The notes under the pieces are model-generated. The model was not told the DNA's origin and made no database searches. It was given only the letters and a program-made list of their open reading frames with translations. Source: a candidate division Zixibacteria bacterium SM23_81 (lineage in GTDB: Bacteria; SM23-81). Taken from it: a stretch of 36,018 nucleotides of DNA. The translations under genes and the position numbers were made by a program. Within the stretch, counting starts at the first letter, position 1, and each line of letters opens with the position of its first letter. The stretch is taken from positions 1-36,018 of the forward strand of contig LJUY01000028.1 in assembly GCA_001304015.1 (NCBI GenBank). The letters run 5' to 3'. Positions 12,980 to 22,466 of the stretch are shown here, piece after piece.

Positions 12980-14556
12980 GGGCCCTCGAAGATAATGATA
13001 TGTATGAAGGGAGAATAGGCAGTCTTTCCCTGGGACGAGGATTGCTCTGGTTCTTTTCCTTGAGCTTAGCCTCTCTCTTGTTCTGCCTTTGGTCTGTTTT
13101 CGGAAAAGTTTCCGGAGAGCCACAAACCGAGCCCGTTGTGCATATCACCGTCTTTACCAGCCCGGATTGCCCGGAGTGTGCCTATGTGAGAAGCAGTCTT
13201 GTTCCCGAGTTAGAGCAACGCTATGGGGCTTCTTTGACGGTAAGCTACCTCAACGTTGATGAGGAAGAGAATTATGACCTACTGGAGGCTCTTGAACGAC
13301 AATTTGGGGACACCGATAACCAGTTCCCTGTCCTTTTTTGCGGAGAAACGGTTCTGGGTGGACGCCAGGAGGTGTCCGCAGACTTGGAGCAGGCCATCAT
13401 GGATTGTCTGCAGAGAGGTGGTTGCCCACCCGTTCAGCTGGAAAGGCTGCCGGAGCAGGAAGGTGCAACCGGAGAGCCAGTGTATCTTGCCTATTTCCAC
13501 AAGGCGAGCTGTCAAAAGTGCGGGCGAGTGGAGCGAATGTTGTCGGCCTTTGAGCGCAGACAGCCGAACCTTTCGGTGAGGAGGTTCGATATCTCATTGC
13601 CAGAGAACAAGAAGCTAGCTGAGGCCATGGGGCGTTTTTGTGAACTTCCTGAAGATCGTCGGCTTATAGCTCCCTCTCTGTTTGTCGGCCAAGAGGCTCT
13701 GGTTGGGGACGATATCCGAGAAGCCCGATTAAGGAGCCTGATCGAGAAATATCAAATCTCAGGTGCCGGACCTATCTGGGAGCTGGTCGCTGATGACACC
13801 TCACAGGCCGCCGGAGGAATCATTCAGCGATTTCAAGCTTTGGGCATCCTGACCATCATGTTCGCCGGGCTCATCGATGGGATCAACCCGTGCGCATTCG
13901 CCACCATCGTCTTCCTCATCTCCTACTTGGCCTTTGTCGGCCGCCAGAGAAGAGAGGTGCTGATGGCGGGATTAGCCTTTGCCTTGGCTGTTTTCTCCAC
14001 ATATCTCGCCGTTGGTTTGGGTTTCTTTCAATTTATTCGCCGGCTGACATTTATGGCCGTTATCTCTCAAGTCATTTACGGTTTGGCGGCGGCTCTTGTA
14101 TTCATCTTGGGTGTAGTCAGCTTATATGATTATGTTCTCATTCGACGAGGTCATAGGCCTTCGGAGATGAAGCTGCAGTTGCCTCTCTTTTTGAAGAGGC
14201 GCATACACGAAACTATCCGGAAGCAGTCCCGGTCTGGGAGATTGGCCTTGGGAGCCTTCATAACGGGTGCCATTGTGTCAATGTTGGAACTGGCCTGCAC
14301 CGGTCAGGTCTATTTGCCCACCATCGTTTTCGTTACGGGCGTTTCCGGTCTGAGGACTCATGCTTTCTTCTACCTAGTCCTCTATAATCTCCTTTTCATC
14401 CTTCCCCTGGCCCTTGTCTTTCTCGTGAGCTATATGGGGGTAACCTCTCAGCAGCTGGGTGCCGTTATGGAGGCCCACATAGACTGGGTGAAGCTGATCC
14501 TGGGCTTTTTCTTTTTCCTTCTCGGCGTGATTTTAATGTATGTGCTGCTGGCTTAA
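12976..14556 (+). CDS. Thioredoxin-thioredoxin-CcdA/DsbD-type membrane fusion
   Basis: TTG 12976 overlaps the previous stop and has GGAGGA 6 nt upstream, better than the ATG at 13000. 526 residues. One membrane anchor (~23-43) is followed by a first thioredoxin-like domain with Cys65-Pro-Glu-Cys68 and a second with Cys179-Gln-Lys-Cys182. From ~290 to 526 come about six helices of the CcdA/DsbD family, with the paired membrane cysteines Cys306 (D-G-I-N-P-C-A-F) and Cys441 (A-C-T-G-Q-V-Y). By analogy with DsbD/CcdA, electrons from cytoplasmic thiols cross the membrane at Cys306/Cys441. Here they would pass to two extracytoplasmic CxxC domains in the same chain. The operon context ties this to the permease and ArsR. 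The acceptor is unknown. Confidence 0.88.
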   Translation: MRALEDNDMYEGRIGSLSLGRGLLWFFSLSLASLLFCLWSVFGKVSGEPQTEPVVHITVFTSPDCPECAYVRSSLVPELEQRYGASLTVSYLNVDEEENYDLLEALERQFGDTDNQFPVLFCGETVLGGRQEVSADLEQAIMDCLQRGGCPPVQLERLPEQEGATGEPVYLAYFHKASCQKCGRVERMLSAFERRQPNLSVRRFDISLPENKKLAEAMGRFCELPEDRRLIAPSLFVGQEALVGDDIREARLRSLIEKYQISGAGPIWELVADDTSQAAGGIIQRFQALGILTIMFAGLIDGINPCAFATIVFLISYLAFVGRQRREVLMAGLAFALAVFSTYLAVGLGFFQFIRRLTFMAVISQVIYGLAAALVFILGVVSLYDYVLIRRGHRPSEMKLQLPLFLKRRIHETIRKQSRSGRLALGAFITGAIVSMLELACTGQVYLPTIVFVTGVSGLRTHAFFYLVLYNLLFILPLALVFLVSYMGVTSQQLGAVMEAHIDWVKLILGFFFFLLGVILMYVLLA

Positions 14557-14582
14557 TGGGTGGGGCTTGAAGGTAAAGAGCT

Positions 14583-14831
14583 ATGATTCCCAGAAAGAGG
14601 ATCAGGGTTCATACCTATTCCGGTTACCGAGCAGACGAACGGCCGGTTTCTTTCGGGTGGGGACAAAAAAAGATCCTTATCAAGAGGGTACTCAGGCAAT
14701 GGATCGAAGAGCGTGTCCCAGCAGGCGGGGAGAGAAAAACTCGGTTTCTGGTGGAGGGTCTCGACGGAGAAACCTACCAGCTCTGCTACCACCATCAGGA
14801 GGGGATCTGGATTCTCGAGGACAATCCGTAA
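14583..14831 (+). CDS. Small conserved-looking protein of unknown function
   Basis: 82 residues, ATG with GAAGG 9 nt upstream, 26 bp after the CcdA fusion, so probably the last gene of the ArsR operon. Visible features are 'IRVHTYSGYRADERPVSF' at the start, a basic middle, then 'FLVEGLDGETYQLCYHHQ' and 'WILED'. The beta-rich pattern fits a small single domain. I recall similar short proteins ('VETYSGYKADERP...') annotated only as hypothetical. No CxxC is present. The function is unknown. Confidence 0.7.
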   Translation: MIPRKRIRVHTYSGYRADERPVSFGWGQKKILIKRVLRQWIEERVPAGGERKTRFLVEGLDGETYQLCYHHQEGIWILEDNP

Positions 14832-14909
14832 TTCCGCTGGTGAGGTTGCCGAAGGCTGCTGTGGCCATTCCCCATCACTCCAAACAGGGCTTGCCTTGAC
14901 AGATGGCTG

Positions 14910-15905
14910 TTATCCCTGATCATCGTGCTCGTCCTTAATTTCCCCCACAATCTTCTCTAGCAGATCTTCCATGGTGACAATCCCCGTCACCACCCCTTTG
15001 TCATCGGTCACCATCGCCATATGTTCGTGTTTCCTCTGTAGCTCAAGAAACAGTCTTTCGATGCTGGTTTCCTGTTTCACTTTCAAGAGGGGATAGATGA
15101 GCTTTTTCAGGGGCGTGTTTCTTCTCGCCTGCAGAAGATGATTGATGTCTACCACGCCGACTATCTTATTCGGCTGTTCTTGGTAGACGGGAATTCGCGA
15201 ATAACCCTCTTTTCCAATGATTTTGGCGATCTGAGGGGGGGTGTTGTGTGTCTCAGCAGCAATGACTTTTTCCAAGGGAACCATCACCTCTTGTACCATC
15301 GTCTCAGCAAAATCGAAGATTTGACCAACTATGAACTGCTCCTGCTTTTCGATGAGCCCATATCGGTGGCTTTCCTTGGCCAAATAACGGAGTTCCTCCC
15401 GACTGACGAAGGGAGTTTTGTGTATGCCAGTTGCCATGCCTTTCTTGGTCACCAGGCGGGAAAAACCGGTAGTGACCTCGACGATGGGAGAGAGAATTCG
15501 GTAGCTCATCTGCACCCATGAGGCCAATCGCAAAACCAGAAAGTCAGCGTGGATTCGGGAGAGATTCTTGGGTACGATCTCGGCAAAGACGAGCACCAAT
15601 AACGTCATGATAACCGTCTCTGCCAGTGCTGCCAAGTTCGAGGTATGTCCCAGAATTTGACCGGCCAGCTTGGCCGCCACTACGGAACCGCCAACGATGG
15701 CCAGATTAGTGCCCACCAGAGTGGTGCCCAGAAATTTCTCCGGGCTCCTGAGCAGACCATCCACGATGAGGGCTCGCTTGTTCCCCTTTTCCACCAGATG
15801 ACGCAGCCTGATGCGATCGGCGCAGATTAGGGCCGTTTCAGCACCGGAGAAAAAGCCCGCTGCGCAGATGCAGATGATGATGAGAGAGGGTAAGAGAATA
15901 GGCAC
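14910..15905 (-). CDS. CNNM/CorC-type membrane protein with CBS pair (short form)
   Basis: GTG start at 15905, one base after the stop of the preceding minus-strand gene and behind AGGAGAAG; 331 residues. Residues ~1-175 are a DUF21/CNNM transmembrane domain with the marker 'GFFSGAETALICADRIRL' and 'VFAEIVPKNLSRIHAD'. Residues ~195-325 hold a CBS pair ('VMVPLEKVIAAE', 'GYSRIPVYQE', 'GIVTMEDLLEKIVGEI'). The C-terminal CorC_HlyC domain present in the neighbour is absent; the protein ends ~10 residues after the CBS pair. The family acts in Mg2+/Co2+ transport or efflux, and the older 'hemolysin' label is not supported as a function. It may work with the upstream paralogue as a heterodimer, since CNNM proteins dimerise. 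That pairing is inference. Confidence 0.85.
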   Translation of the reverse strand: MPILLPSLIIICICAAGFFSGAETALICADRIRLRHLVEKGNKRALIVDGLLRSPEKFLGTTLVGTNLAIVGGSVVAAKLAGQILGHTSNLAALAETVIMTLLVLVFAEIVPKNLSRIHADFLVLRLASWVQMSYRILSPIVEVTTGFSRLVTKKGMATGIHKTPFVSREELRYLAKESHRYGLIEKQEQFIVGQIFDFAETMVQEVMVPLEKVIAAETHNTPPQIAKIIGKEGYSRIPVYQEQPNKIVGVVDINHLLQARRNTPLKKLIYPLLKVKQETSIERLFLELQRKHEHMAMVTDDKGVVTGIVTMEDLLEKIVGEIKDEHDDQG

Positions 15906-15906
15906 T

Positions 15907-17196
15907 TCAGCTTCTCCTGAAAGGCGAGGACCGTGTCAACCTTCTGCGTCTGCCCTTTTTGATGCGCAGAGCAATAATCCTGTTGGGGCTGGCCTTGAGA
16001 ATCTTGAAGGCCATGCCGCTCAGCTCAAAAGAGTCACCTTCTCCGGGAATTTGCCCCAGGTTGCCGATGACATACCCGGCCACGGTCTTGTAGTTCGGAT
16101 GAATCAGTTTCGTCCGGAAGACCTTGTTGAATTCATCCAGCTCCATGGAGCCAGCCACCACCATGGTGTTTTTATCCAAAAGCTGATATTCGGCCTGCAA
16201 TCGCTCCTTGCGATCCACGATCTCACCCACGATCTCCTCCAGCAGATCCTCCATGGTGACAAGTCCGGAAAGGGTTCCGTGCTCGTCGATGACCATTGCC
16301 AAGTGGATTCTGTTTTTTTGGAATTCTCGAAGCAGTGGCCCCAGGCGCTTGCTCTCCGGAACGAAATAAGGATTATGGAGATATCGCTTTAGGCTTGTTC
16401 CGGGCGAGGCAAACATCTTAGCCACCAGGTCCTTGGCGAACAGGATGCCCACTATGTTGTCGGGGCTCTTACGGTAAACGGGGACGCGAGAAAGTCCCCG
16501 CTCTTTGAGCAGCCCCCTGGCTTTTGAAGGCCGGGTGCGAACGTTGAGGCTGAAGATTTCCGTCCGGGGCGTCATCACCTCCTCCACCGGCAGGTCCATA
16601 AACTCAAACACCCGCATGATCATCTCTCGCTCCACCCGGTCTACGATTCCCTCTCGATGACTTAGCTCAACAACCGTCATGAGCTCCTCCTGAGTGGGAG
16701 CAGGAGCCCTGGCCTCACGATTACCCTCAAGAGAGCGGATAATGGTATTGGTGGACATTTCCAGAAACCTGACAGCTGGTGCCACCAGCTTGGAGAAGAA
16801 AAACAGAGGTGTGACCACAGCTGACGCAAAGAGCGAGGGGCGGCCGACAGCCAAAAATTTCGGGGTGATCTCCCCAAAGATGAGAATGACCACGCTCATG
16901 GAGACGAAGGCGATGAGTTCGCCCCGCCGGGTCACAAGTGAGATGAACAAGACCGTGGCCAGGCTGGAGGCCAGGATGTTGACGAACATGTTGCCTATCA
17001 GGATGGAGATAAGCAAGCGGGAAGGCCGGGTCAGCATCCTTTCGATAAGTCCGGCTCTGGGATCTCCCCCCTGCTTCATCCTGCGCAGACGGAGCTTGCC
17101 CAGAGAAAATAGGGCCGTTTCCGACCCTGAGAAGAAGGCGGACAGAATCAGGAGGACGATGAGCCCTGCTAGCGTGAGGAGCATGCCGAGGGTCAA
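15907..17196 (-). CDS. CNNM/CorC-type membrane protein, full length
   Basis: TTG 17196 is chosen because GAGGTGA lies 7 nt before it; the frame could extend to 17280 but that would start inside the promoter. 429 residues. DUF21 transmembrane domain (~1-180, 'SAFFSGSETALFSLGKLRL', 'LIFGEITPKFLAVGRPSLF'), CBS pair (~200-330, 'VMTPRTEIFSLNVR', 'LSRVPVYRKSPDNIVGILFA', 'GLVTMEDLLEEIVGEI'), then a CorC_HlyC domain (~340-415, 'MELDEFNKVFRTKL', 'TVAGYVIGNLGQIPGEGDSF'). This is the full architecture of bacterial Mg2+/Co2+ exporters or regulators of the CorB/CorC/MpfA type. It is first in a two-gene minus-strand operon with its own strong promoter. Confidence 0.9.
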   Translation of the reverse strand: MTLGMLLTLAGLIVLLILSAFFSGSETALFSLGKLRLRRMKQGGDPRAGLIERMLTRPSRLLISILIGNMFVNILASSLATVLFISLVTRRGELIAFVSMSVVILIFGEITPKFLAVGRPSLFASAVVTPLFFFSKLVAPAVRFLEMSTNTIIRSLEGNREARAPAPTQEELMTVVELSHREGIVDRVEREMIMRVFEFMDLPVEEVMTPRTEIFSLNVRTRPSKARGLLKERGLSRVPVYRKSPDNIVGILFAKDLVAKMFASPGTSLKRYLHNPYFVPESKRLGPLLREFQKNRIHLAMVIDEHGTLSGLVTMEDLLEEIVGEIVDRKERLQAEYQLLDKNTMVVAGSMELDEFNKVFRTKLIHPNYKTVAGYVIGNLGQIPGEGDSFELSGMAFKILKASPNRIIALRIKKGRRRRLTRSSPFRRS

Positions 17197-17252
17197 GGAA
17201 CAATCACCTCTGGCGCAAGAGGTAAGAAAAGGTTTTTTGCGAGTCCGATGTA

Positions 17253-17280
17253 AATATATAGAGGCTGGTGTTTTTGTCAA
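17253..17280 (-). promoter_or_regulatory. Sigma70-type promoter for the CNNM operon
   Basis: Read on the minus strand, TTGACA (17280-17275), a 16-bp spacer and TATATT (17258-17253) match the consensus well. The predicted start of transcription near 17246 lies about 50 bp before the TTG start codon. Confidence 0.75.
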
Positions 17281-17343
17281 GGGAAAAAGGGGACCCAGGA
17301 AAACCGCAGATTTCCCGGTAGGTCAACGCGCTTCTTTTTCCCC

Positions 17344-17373
17344 TTGACTTTGCCGAGAGGGGCGTGTTACATT
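17344..17373 (+). promoter_or_regulatory. Candidate promoter for nadC-birA-coaX
   Basis: TTGACT at 17344-17349 and TACATT at 17368-17373 with an 18-bp spacer. The -35 is good and the -10 is moderate. It is divergent from the CNNM promoter and leaves about 30 bp of leader before the nadC ATG at 17410. Confidence 0.5.
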
Positions 17374-17409
17374 ACCTCCGAGCCGGGGGAGATTCCTCTA
17401 AATCGAGAA

Positions 17410-18297
17410 ATGGCATTGCTGGATTTAGAAAAAATGCACCTGGTGGTTCAACAGGCCTTGGAAGAGGACGTGGGCACAGGGGATGTGACCACCCAGGTTA
17501 CGGTGCCCGATGGAGTCATCGCCGAGGGGATTATCCTGGCAAAAGAAACGGGGGTTGTAGCGGGCATTCCGGTGGCCATGGCGACCTTCCAAACCATCTC
17601 CAAAGAGGTTCAGTTCCAGCCACACCTCAAGGACGGGCAACGAATTAATAAGGGAGCTGCGGTGGCCAGGATATGGGGACCAGCCAAAGACATCTTGACC
17701 GCCGAGCGTGTGGCCCTCAATTTCCTTCAGCGGCTTTCCGGCATCGCCACCCAAACGGCGCGCTACGTTCAGGCCGTAGCGGGAACCGGGGCTAAAATTC
17801 TGGACACCAGGAAAACCACCCCTGGCCTACGTTTTCTGGAGAAGTACGCTGTGAGAATGGGAGGGGGCCACAACCATCGCATGGGCCTGCACGACATGGT
17901 GCTCATCAAGGACAATCACATCAGGGCCGGGGGCAGCATCGCTCAGGCCGTGCAGAGGGTCAGGGCTCAGGGCATTGGCCTCCCGATGGAGGTGGAGGCC
18001 AGTGATCTGGAACAGGTAAACCAGGCCATTCAGGCTGGAGTGGACCGCATCATGCTGGATAATATGAACCTGGCCCAGCTGCAAGAGGCTGTAGCTCTGG
18101 TCCATAGCCAGAAGGAACGGGACCAGAAGCCTGAGCTGGAAGCCTCGGGCAAGATTGACCTGGCCAGGGTGCGACAGGTGGCCATGACCGGCGTTGATCT
18201 CATCTCTGTTGGGGCTTTGACCCACTCGGCGCCAGCCCTGGACATGAGCCTGACCATCACCGATCTCGTGGCCAGGAGAGAGCCTGAGGGGGAGTGA
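17410..18297 (+). CDS. nadC: Nicotinate-nucleotide pyrophosphorylase (quinolinate phosphoribosyltransferase)
   Basis: NadC condenses quinolinate with PRPP to give nicotinate mononucleotide and CO2, the entry to NAD from aspartate. ATG 17410 gives 295 residues, normal for the family; a frame from TTG 17344 would begin within the -35 box. Visible motifs are 'LEEDVGTGDVTT' (~17-28), 'ERVALNFLQRLSGIAT', the active-site stretch 'DTRKTTPGLRFLEKYAV' followed by 'GGGHNHRMGLHD' and 'IKDNHI', then 'VEASDLEQ', 'IMLDNM' and 'DLISVGALTHSAPALDMSL'. It is first in a cofactor operon with birA and coaX. No nadA or nadB is in the window. Confidence 0.96.
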   Translation: MALLDLEKMHLVVQQALEEDVGTGDVTTQVTVPDGVIAEGIILAKETGVVAGIPVAMATFQTISKEVQFQPHLKDGQRINKGAAVARIWGPAKDILTAERVALNFLQRLSGIATQTARYVQAVAGTGAKILDTRKTTPGLRFLEKYAVRMGGGHNHRMGLHDMVLIKDNHIRAGGSIAQAVQRVRAQGIGLPMEVEASDLEQVNQAIQAGVDRIMLDNMNLAQLQEAVALVHSQKERDQKPELEASGKIDLARVRQVAMTGVDLISVGALTHSAPALDMSLTITDLVARREPEGE

Positions 18298-18304
18298 GAT
18301 TGAC

Positions 18305-19294
18305 ATGGTCTTTTCTGGCCCAGGCCTGGACGAGCGGTTGCTGGCGTCGCTACGAGAAGCCACTGGTGAGTATCTCTCCGGAAGCCTGCTGTCCCAACGT
18401 CTTCGTGTCTCACCTGGTTTCATCCATCAAGAGGTGAGCGAACTCCGGAAGCAGGGCTACGAAATCGAGGGCCACCCCCACTTGGGCTATCGGCTCATCT
18501 CCAGCCCAGATCTGCTTCTGTCCCAGGAGATTCGTCATGGCCTCCAAACCGCGACCATGGCACGTCGGGTGCTCTCCTATCGACGCGTTCGGTCCACCAA
18601 CGAGGTGGCCCTCCAAATTGCTCACAACGGTGCTCCGGAAGGCACTTTGGTGGTGGCCGAGTCGCAGACCGCCGGAAAGGGACGGTTGGGCAAAACCTGG
18701 TACTCCCCCCCGGGCGTTGGCTTGTGGTTTTCTCTGGTCTTGCGACCCCATATGGAATCGAGCAAAGTTTTTCAACTTGCCATTTGTGGGGCTCTCGCTG
18801 TGGCTGAGGCCCTATATCAAAGAACCCATCTGCCTGTCAGGGTCAAATGGCCAAACGATGTACTCATCCGGGGAAAAAAGCTGGCCGGGGTTCTCACCGA
18901 GACTCAGGCTGATGGCGATCTCGTTCAACTGGTCATCTTGGGCATAGGGATCAACGTCAATCAGGGTGTCGACGATTTCCCTGAGGATTTGCGAGACAAA
19001 GCGACCTCCGTCCGAGCAGAGCTGGGGCGATCTATTTCTCGCCTCAACTTGCTCCAAGATGTGCTTATGGAGTTTGAGGAGAGGTATCAAAAGTTTCAGG
19101 AGCGAGGTCTGACGCCTTTTCTGGAGCGATGGCGGCAGCTCTCTTGGATTTTAAACCGAAGGGTGAGGGTTCAGGTGGGGGGAAGGTGGTTTTCTGGCCT
19201 GGCAGTGGACATCGAGGATACGGGGGCTTTGGTGTTGGAGGAGGCCTCGGGCAAACGGCAACGTCTCCTGGCCGGTGATGTCAGCTTCCAATAG
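18305..19294 (+). CDS. birA: Bifunctional biotin-[acetyl-CoA carboxylase] ligase / biotin repressor
   Basis: 329 residues. An N-terminal winged-helix module (~7-65, 'LSGSLLSQRLRVSPGFI...GYRLIS') is followed by the ligase domain: 'STNEVALQIA' (~98-107), biotinyl-AMP loop 'GKGRLGKTWYSPPGVGLWFS' (~124-143), 'VKWPNDVLIRGKKLAGVLTE' (~180-199) and 'GIGINVNQ'. The C-terminal SH3-like cap (~280-329) is present. The enzyme activates biotin and attaches it to the carboxyl-carrier protein. The DNA-binding domain suggests it also represses biotin genes, none of which is in the window. Seven bases separate it from nadC, so the two are co-transcribed. The HTH is slightly divergent from Escherichia coli, so repression is less certain than ligation. 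Confidence 0.93.
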   Translation: MVFSGPGLDERLLASLREATGEYLSGSLLSQRLRVSPGFIHQEVSELRKQGYEIEGHPHLGYRLISSPDLLLSQEIRHGLQTATMARRVLSYRRVRSTNEVALQIAHNGAPEGTLVVAESQTAGKGRLGKTWYSPPGVGLWFSLVLRPHMESSKVFQLAICGALAVAEALYQRTHLPVRVKWPNDVLIRGKKLAGVLTETQADGDLVQLVILGIGINVNQGVDDFPEDLRDKATSVRAELGRSISRLNLLQDVLMEFEERYQKFQERGLTPFLERWRQLSWILNRRVRVQVGGRWFSGLAVDIEDTGALVLEEASGKRQRLLAGDVSFQ

Positions 19295-19302
19295 GAGGAC
19301 CT

Positions 19303-20079
19303 ATGTGGTTGGTGGTCGATGTGGGCAACACCAATATAGTCATGGGAGTATATGACAGCAAAGAACTTTTGCATCGTTGGCGGATCGCCAGTGATAAAAG
19401 GCGCACCGCCGACGAACATGCTCTGCTGCTTCGACAATTATGTGACAGTGCTGGATTGAACCTCGAAAAAATCGACGGAATTGTCATCGGCTCTGTGGTT
19501 CCAGCTGTAACCCAGACCATTGCCCAGGCAGCCGAGACTTTGTTCGGCGTCGTTCCCATAGAGGTTTCTGCCAGTCTTGAGCTGGGTTTGGAAATTGGCT
19601 ACCAGGACCCGGGACAGATGGGAGCAGATAGGATTGCCAACGCCGTGGCGGCCAAGGAGAAATTTGCCGGTTCAGTCATCGTTGTCGATTTCGGCACGGC
19701 CACCACTTTCGATGTCATCTCGCAAGAGGGAAAATACCTGGGAGGAGTTATCGCCCCGGGGCTGCTCACCTCCGCGAGTGACTTGTTTGCCAGAGCAGCC
19801 AGGCTGCCTCGATTCGTGGAGATCAAGGTACCAGAGAGGATTCTGGGGAAGAACACCGAAGAAAGCGTTCAGGCCGGCATGTACTTTGGCGCCGTAGGCC
19901 AAGTGGATGAGATCGTGCGCAGAATTCAAAAGGAGCTGGGGGAGAAAGCCCTGGTGGTGGCTACGGGAGGTCTGGCAGAGCTCATCGCCCCTCAGTCTCA
20001 GACCATACAACAGGTATGCCCCACCTTAACCCTGGATGGATTGGCGGCCATCGCAGAAAAGGAGAGAAAATCGAGGTGA
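19303..20079 (+). CDS. coaX: Type III pantothenate kinase
   Basis: 258 residues, ATG behind AGGAGG, 8 bp after birA. CoaX phosphorylates pantothenate with ATP in the first step to CoA. It is the acetyl-CoA-insensitive type of the ASKHA fold. Motifs: phosphate-1 loop 'DVGNTN' (6-11), 'GADR' (107-110) for pantothenate contact, 'DFGTATT' (129-135) for phosphate-2, and 'ATGGLAELI' near the adenosine site. The pairing with birA is common. With panB and panC further downstream this gives much of the path from ketoisovalerate to phosphopantothenate (panD and a ketopantoate reductase are not seen here). Confidence 0.95.
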   Translation: MWLVVDVGNTNIVMGVYDSKELLHRWRIASDKRRTADEHALLLRQLCDSAGLNLEKIDGIVIGSVVPAVTQTIAQAAETLFGVVPIEVSASLELGLEIGYQDPGQMGADRIANAVAAKEKFAGSVIVVDFGTATTFDVISQEGKYLGGVIAPGLLTSASDLFARAARLPRFVEIKVPERILGKNTEESVQAGMYFGAVGQVDEIVRRIQKELGEKALVVATGGLAELIAPQSQTIQQVCPTLTLDGLAAIAEKERKSR

Positions 20080-20164
20080 GATGACCTCAAAATCGAAAAT
20101 TTCTATCTCCTATTTCAGCCCTCGTTCACCCCCCACTTTTTTTCTCACTTTGTGAATTTTTCCC

Positions 20165-20193
20165 TTGCTTTTATTCAAGACATTGATTATAAT
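20165..20193 (+). promoter_or_regulatory. groESL promoter
   Basis: TTGCTT (20165-20170), a 17-bp spacer and a perfect TATAAT (20188-20193). The predicted start falls at or just inside the CIRCE element that follows. Confidence 0.85.
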
Positions 20194-20198
20194 TAGTT

Positions 20199-20225
20199 TT
20201 AGCACTCCATCATTGGGAGTGCTAA
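20199..20225. promoter_or_regulatory. CIRCE operator (HrcA binding site)
   Basis: TTAGCACTC, nine bases, GAGTGCTAA: an exact match to the consensus inverted repeat. It covers the likely transcription start of groESL, so HrcA should repress it at normal temperature. The element predicts an hrcA gene elsewhere in this genome; none is in the window. Confidence 0.97.
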
Positions 20226-20308
20226 ATTTTAAATGTAACTGCGAATTTAAAAATTAAGTTACAAGAAGTGAACTGCAACGAGAAAGGAAAAGGAAAGGAG
20301 GTCGAACT

Positions 20309-20593
20309 ATGAAGGTGAAACCCCTTGCTGATCGCGTGTTGGTGAAGCCCCAGGAGGAGGAAGAGGTGAAGAAGGGTGGCATCATCATCCCCGACACCGC
20401 CAAGGAGAAACCTCAACAGGGTAAGGTGGTGGCTGTGGGTCCGGGAAAGCTCACCGAAACGGGCGAAAAGGTCACCCCAGAGGTGAAAAAAGGCGATATG
20501 ATTCTCTATGGCAAGTACTCGGGCACCGAGGTGACCATCGATGGGGAAGAGTACCTTATTATGCGCGAGAGCGACATTTTGGCAGTGATTTGA
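20309..20593 (+). CDS. groES: Co-chaperonin GroES
   Basis: 94 residues, ATG behind AAAGGAGGT. It forms the seven-fold lid of the GroEL chamber. The start '[14 protein letters not shown]', the mobile-loop region around '[20 protein letters not shown]' (~23-42) that contacts GroEL, and the C-terminal '[16 protein letters not shown]' are all typical. It is first in the groESL operon behind the CIRCE-controlled promoter with a ~105-nt leader, and is followed 54 bp later by groEL. Confidence 0.97.
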   Translation: MKVKPLADRVLVKPQEEEEVKKGGIIIPDTAKEKPQQGKVVAVGPGKLTETGEKVTPEVKKGDMILYGKYSGTEVTIDGEEYLIMRESDILAVI

Positions 20594-22267
<1,674 letters not shown>

Positions 22268-22292
22268 GCCGTCCAACTGAGAGACAAAGAGA

Positions 22293-22327
22293 CCCTCACC
22301 GGAGCGTTTTTCGGTGGGGGTTTTTTT
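22293..22327 (+). terminator. Intrinsic terminator after groEL
   Basis: CCCTCACCG (22293-22301) pairs with CGGTGGGGG (22312-22320) over nine positions including one T-G pair, with a 10-base loop and seven T residues. It ends the groESL transcript. Confidence 0.9.
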
Positions 22328-22363
22328 GCTCATTGACGGCCCGTGAACTTCTGAAAAGTTTTC

Positions 22364-22392
22364 TTGACAACATCGCCCACTTATTGTATTTT
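22364..22392 (+). promoter_or_regulatory. Promoter of the aminotransferase-like gene
   Basis: TTGACA at 22364-22369, a 17-bp spacer and TATTTT at 22387-22392. It opens a new transcript right after the groEL terminator and could also serve folB, folK and the deoxynucleoside kinase. Confidence 0.75.
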
Positions 22393-22466
22393 GGTGTTCA
22401 AGCCGACTTAACTTTATGTCCCTGTTGAGGTGAGCTTTCGGAACCGCCTTTCAGAAGAAGGTTCAG

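Noticed and set aside
17344-17409. Upstream TTG start extending NadC by 22 residues
   Set aside because: The codon lies in the -35 TTGACT of the likely promoter, and the extra residues are not part of the family.
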